Shown here piece by piece: positions 60,692 to 64,000 of a stretch of DNA of 64,000 nt; the stretch's first letter is position 1, and each line of letters begins with the position of its first letter. Location of the stretch: the NCBI RefSeq assembly GCF_001307275.1, contig NZ_CP012831.1, forward strand, positions 3,216,501 to 3,280,500, read 5' to 3'. A program made the position numbers and the translations under genes. This DNA comes from Pseudomonas fluorescens. GTDB lineage: Bacteria; Pseudomonadota; Gammaproteobacteria; Pseudomonadales; Pseudomonadaceae. The notes below the pieces were generated by a model. The model worked only from the letters and a program-made list of their open reading frames with translations. It did not search any database and was not told where the DNA came from.

Positions 60692-61840
60692 ATGAGTCTT
60701 TCCTCATTCAAGATCGCCCATAAACTGATCACCGGTGCCGCTGCCATCGAGCAACTGGCCGCCGAGTTGACGCGCCTGGACGTCGACAACCCGCTGATCG
60801 TGACCGATGCGGCGTTGGTCCAGTCCGGCACTGTGGAACTGGCCCTGCAACATCTGGGAGGACGCGACTACGAGATTTTCGACCGGGTCATGCCGGACCC
60901 GGAAATCGCCATCGTCGAGGATTGCATGCAAGCCTACCGCGACGGTGGTCATGATGGCCTGATCGGCCTGGGCGGCGGCAGTGCCATCGACATTGCCAAG
61001 TGCGTGGGCGTCTATGCCGGGTACCACGGCGAGCTGCAAGATATGTTCGGCGTCGATCAGGTGCCGCGCAAAGGCCCGCCCATGATTGCCATCCCCACCA
61101 CAGCCGGGACCGGTTCGGAAGTCACCAATGTGGCGATCCTTTCCGACAAGGCCGCGCAGCTGAAAAAAGGCATCGTCAGCGATTTTCTGTTGCCGGACGT
61201 GGCGCTGGTCAGCCCGCAGATGACCCTCACGTGCCCCCGTGGCGTAACGGCGTCCAGTGGTGTCGACGCGCTGGTCCATGCCATCGAGGCCTACCTGTCG
61301 CTCAATGCGTCGCCGATCACCGATGCCCTGGCTATCGGCGCGGTCAAGCTGATCAGCAAGGCGTTGCCCAAGGCCTACGCCAACCCCGCGCATCTGCAAG
61401 CCCGTGAGGACATGGCCACGGCCAGCCTGATGGCCGGCATGGCCTTCGGCAATGCCGGGGTTGGCGCGGTGCACGCGCTGGCCTATCCGTTAGGTGGGCG
61501 CTTTCACGTTTCTCACGGCGTCGCCAATGCATTGTTGCTGCCGTACGTCATGGCGTGGAACAAGATGGCGTGCGTCGAGCGCATGCGTGACATCGCCGAA
61601 GCCATGGGCATCAGGACTGCCCATCTGAGCGATATGGAGGCCGCCGACGAAGCCGTGGAAGCCATGGTCGCCTTGTGCGCCGCCGTGGAAATTCCCAAGG
61701 GCCTGAGTACCCTGGGCGTGACCGAGGACGTGATTCCGTCCATGGCCCTGGAGGCCGTGGGGATCGAGCGGTTGATGCGCAACAACCCACGCAAGCTGAC
61801 CGCCAGCGACATCGAGAAGATCTACCGCGCGGCGTATTGA
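60692..61840 (+). CDS. Iron-containing alcohol dehydrogenase
   Basis: The 382-residue enzyme has the NAD-binding GGGSAIDIAKCVG, the PTTAGTGSEVTNVA motif, and metal-binding histidines in SGVDALVHAIEAY and VHALAYPLGGRFHVSHG. It belongs to the class III (Fe-ADH) family; the substrate is not known. It lies after the agt operon with its own upstream region and could act on an omega-amino or hydroxy acid intermediate, but that is a guess. Confidence 0.92.
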   Translation: MSLSSFKIAHKLITGAAAIEQLAAELTRLDVDNPLIVTDAALVQSGTVELALQHLGGRDYEIFDRVMPDPEIAIVEDCMQAYRDGGHDGLIGLGGGSAIDIAKCVGVYAGYHGELQDMFGVDQVPRKGPPMIAIPTTAGTGSEVTNVAILSDKAAQLKKGIVSDFLLPDVALVSPQMTLTCPRGVTASSGVDALVHAIEAYLSLNASPITDALAIGAVKLISKALPKAYANPAHLQAREDMATASLMAGMAFGNAGVGAVHALAYPLGGRFHVSHGVANALLLPYVMAWNKMACVERMRDIAEAMGIRTAHLSDMEAADEAVEAMVALCAAVEIPKGLSTLGVTEDVIPSMALEAVGIERLMRNNPRKLTASDIEKIYRAAY

Positions 61841-61918
61841 TCGACGGTCACGGTGGGCGCGCCAAATCTTGAGGTATACAATGCGCGCCATCGTGATTTC
61901 GCTCAAAACAGGTGCGTC

Positions 61919-62593
61919 ATGCAGCCCTTCGCTATTGCTCCGTCGATTCTCTCCGCCGACTTCGCCCGCCTGGGCGAGGAAGTGGACAACGTTCTGGCCG
62001 CCGGGGCCGACATCGTGCACTTCGATGTCATGGACAACCACTATGTACCCAACCTGACCATCGGCCCGATGGTCTGCGCGGCGCTGCGCAAGTACGGCGT
62101 CACCGCGCCGATCGACGCGCACCTGATGGTCAGCCCGGTGGACCGCATCGTCGGTGACTTCATTGAAGCCGGTGCCACCTACATCACCTTCCACCCAGAA
62201 GCCACGCTGCACATCGACCGCTCCCTGCAGTTGATCCGCGAGGGCGGTTGCAAGGCCGGCCTGGTGTTCAACCCGGCGACGCCCCTGGACGTGCTCAAGT
62301 ACGTGATGGACAAGGTCGACATGATCCTGCTGATGAGCGTCAACCCTGGCTTCGGCGGCCAGAAGTTCATCCCGGGCACCCTCGACAAGTTGCGCGAAGC
62401 CCGGGCGCTGATCGACGCCTCGGGGCGTGACATCCGCCTGGAAATCGACGGTGGCGTGAACGTGAACAATATCCGTGAAATCGCCGCGGCCGGCGCCGAC
62501 ACGTTCGTCGCGGGCTCGGCGATCTTCAACGCCCCCGACTACAACGAGGTGATTGCAAAAATGCGCGCCGAACTGGCCCTGGCGCGCCCATGA
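61919..62593 (+). CDS. rpe: Ribulose-phosphate 3-epimerase
   Basis: The 224-residue TIM-barrel starts [19 protein letters not shown] (ATG 61919; the 22 codons before it are not family). The metal-binding [12 protein letters not shown] and the phosphate-binding GSAIF motif are intact. It interconverts ribulose-5-P and xylulose-5-P. It overlaps gph by four bases. Confidence 0.98.
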   Translation: MQPFAIAPSILSADFARLGEEVDNVLAAGADIVHFDVMDNHYVPNLTIGPMVCAALRKYGVTAPIDAHLMVSPVDRIVGDFIEAGATYITFHPEATLHIDRSLQLIREGGCKAGLVFNPATPLDVLKYVMDKVDMILLMSVNPGFGGQKFIPGTLDKLREARALIDASGRDIRLEIDGGVNVNNIREIAAAGADTFVAGSAIFNAPDYNEVIAKMRAELALARP

Positions 62594-63408
62594 GCGGCTT
62601 CGAGCAGCTGTTCCCCGGCAGCTTGCCGCGTCTGGTGATGTTCGACCTCGATGGCACATTGGTCGATTCGGTCCCGGATCTCGCGGCGGCCGTGGACAGT
62701 ATGCTGCTCAAGCTCGGGCGTCCGTCCGCCGGCATCGACTCGGTGCGCCACTGGGTGGGCAACGGCGCCCCCATGCTGGTGCGCCGGGCCCTGGCCAATC
62801 ACATCGATGCCCAGGGCGTCGATGACGCCGAGGCCGAGCGGGCGCTGGAGCTGTTCAACGAAGCCTACGAAGGCAACCATGAGCTGACGGTGGTCTACCC
62901 CGGTGTACGCTCCACGCTCAAGTGGCTGAAAAAGCAGGGTGTGGAAATGGCCCTGATTACCAACAAGCCGGAGCGCTTCGTTGCGCCGTTGCTGGACCAG
63001 ATGAAAATCGGCCGCTATTTCCGCTGGATCATCGGCGGCGATACCTTGCCACAGAAAAAACCTGACCCGGCCGCGCTGTTCTTCGTGATGAAAATGGCCA
63101 ACATCCCGGCCTCCCAATCCTTGTTCGTCGGCGACTCGCGCAGCGATGTGCTGGCGGCCAAGGCGGCAGGGGTCAAATGCGTGGCGCTGAGTTACGGCTA
63201 CAACCACGGCCGGCCCATCGCCGAAGAGTTTCCGACGCTGGTGATCGACGATTTGCGCCTGTTAATTCCCGGTTGCCTGGACCCGGCCGCTGAGATAACG
63301 TTGCCCGACGCTGTTCAATCCTCTTCTGGAAACGCCATCGTGGTGGTCACTCGCAAACTCTGGATGAAAGTCATGAAGGCCCTGGCCCGCTGGCGTTGGC
63401 GCGCCTGA
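62590..63408 (+). CDS. gph: Phosphoglycolate phosphatase
   Basis: The 272-residue HAD-superfamily hydrolase has the nucleophile motif DLDGTLVDS, the lysine in TNKPERFV and the acidic [16 protein letters not shown]. It removes phosphoglycolate from DNA repair or oxygenation. Its start overlaps rpe (ATGA). The C-terminal 30 residues are extra and basic. Confidence 0.97.
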   Translation: MSGFEQLFPGSLPRLVMFDLDGTLVDSVPDLAAAVDSMLLKLGRPSAGIDSVRHWVGNGAPMLVRRALANHIDAQGVDDAEAERALELFNEAYEGNHELTVVYPGVRSTLKWLKKQGVEMALITNKPERFVAPLLDQMKIGRYFRWIIGGDTLPQKKPDPAALFFVMKMANIPASQSLFVGDSRSDVLAAKAAGVKCVALSYGYNHGRPIAEEFPTLVIDDLRLLIPGCLDPAAEITLPDAVQSSSGNAIVVVTRKLWMKVMKALARWRWRA

Positions 63409-63478
63409 CGTGATCCTGGCCGGTTATCCGGCGCGTTTGCATACCTGACTGTCAGCTCCTCTTGCCACGAGGCACCCC

Positions 63479-64000
63479 ATGATCCGCGAAGAATTCCTGC
63501 GTCTAGCCGCTGCCGGCTACAACCGCATCCCCCTTGCCTGCGAAACCCTGGCCGACTTCGACACGCCGCTGTCGATCTACCTCAAGCTGGCCGACCAGCC
63601 CAACTCCTACCTGCTCGAATCGGTACAGGGCGGGGAAAAGTGGGGCCGTTATTCCATCATCGGCCTGCCGTGCCGTACGGTGCTGCGGGTCCATGACCAT
63701 CGCATCAGCGTGACCCACGACGGCGTCGAAATCGAAAGCCTCGACGTCGAAGACCCGCTGGCGTTCGTCGAAACCTTCAAGGCCCGCTACAACGTGCCGA
63801 CCATCCCTGGCCTGCCGCGCTTCAACGGTGGCCTGGTGGGGTATTTCGGCTACGACTGCGTGCGCTACGTGGAAAAACGCCTTGGCACCTGCCCGAACCC
63901 CGATCCCCTGGGCGTGCCGGATATCTTGCTGATGGTCTCCGACGCCGTCGTGGTCTTCGATAACCTCGCCGGCAAGATGCACGCCATCGTCCTGGCTGAC
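63479..64000 (+). CDS. trpE: Anthranilate synthase component I, N-terminal part (cut by window edge)
   Basis: The first 174 codons are present: [20 protein letters not shown] at the start, the [20 protein letters not shown] feedback region (the LLES motif binds tryptophan), and [14 protein letters not shown]. It makes anthranilate from chorismate with TrpG. It is the first tryptophan gene after gph; I see no Trp-rich leader peptide in the 70-base gap. Confidence 0.97.
   Translation, partial: MIREEFLRLAAAGYNRIPLACETLADFDTPLSIYLKLADQPNSYLLESVQGGEKWGRYSIIGLPCRTVLRVHDHRISVTHDGVEIESLDVEDPLAFVETFKARYNVPTIPGLPRFNGGLVGYFGYDCVRYVEKRLGTCPNPDPLGVPDILLMVSDAVVVFDNLAGKMHAIVLAD

Noticed and set aside
63409..63478. 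Trp leader-peptide attenuator before trpE
   Set aside because: The 70-base gap holds no short ORF with tandem Trp codons and no terminator hairpin.

Overview
The window is a 64 kb piece of a Pseudomonas chromosome, most probably from the P. fluorescens group. The evidence is the high G+C content, the gene order (pqq, dav, rpoD-dnaG-rpsU, lptD-surA-pdxA-rsmA-apaGH, agt, rpe-gph-trpE), a Gac-controlled RsmX-type small RNA, and nine copies of the fluorescent-pseudomonad REP doublet built on GTGGGAGCGAGCTTGCTCGC. It is mostly core genome. I see no prophage, integrase, insertion sequence or CRISPR array.

Bases 1-8000 hold three large paralogous acyl-CoA dehydrogenases (the first cut by the window edge), two small membrane proteins, a membrane diguanylate cyclase, a perfect GacA box followed by an RsmX-like RNA, and a Pmp3-type peptide. 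Bases 8000-16000 carry the pyrroloquinoline quinone cluster on the minus strand, in the order pqqF, pqqA (24 codons), pqqB, pqqC, pqqD, pqqE and an S9 peptidase, with a terminator hairpin after pqqA. Upstream of pqqF lie davB and davA, which turn lysine into 5-aminovalerate. A toxin-antitoxin pair framed by two near-identical REP doublets separates davB from a likely Lrp-type regulator.

Bases 20000-32000 hold a large uncharacterised membrane protein, an antitoxin remnant, a CAU-anticodon tRNA, the RmcA-like c-di-GMP protein, and the rpoD-dnaG-rpsU operon. Bases 32000-51000 contain tsaD, plsY, folB, folK, cca, the spoVR-yeaH-prkA stress operon, glpE, the envelope and RNA maintenance operon lptD-surA-pdxA-rsmA-apaG-apaH, the MurNAc recycling pair amgK-murU, and a DnaJ-domain protein.

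Bases 51000-64000 carry an alpha/beta hydrolase-like lipid or envelope protein, the AgtSR two-component system, the AgtABCD transporter for 4-aminobutyrate and 5-aminovalerate, an iron alcohol dehydrogenase, and rpe-gph-trpE (trpE cut by the window edge). Two themes link separate regions. Production (davBA) and sensing or uptake (agt) of 5-aminovalerate lie about 35 kb apart. Two receptors, RmcA and AgtS, share a solute-binding domain, a membrane segment and PAS domains but have different outputs. The most notable non-coding finds are the GacA box with RsmX, the REP-framed toxin-antitoxin cassette, and the hairpins around pqqA.
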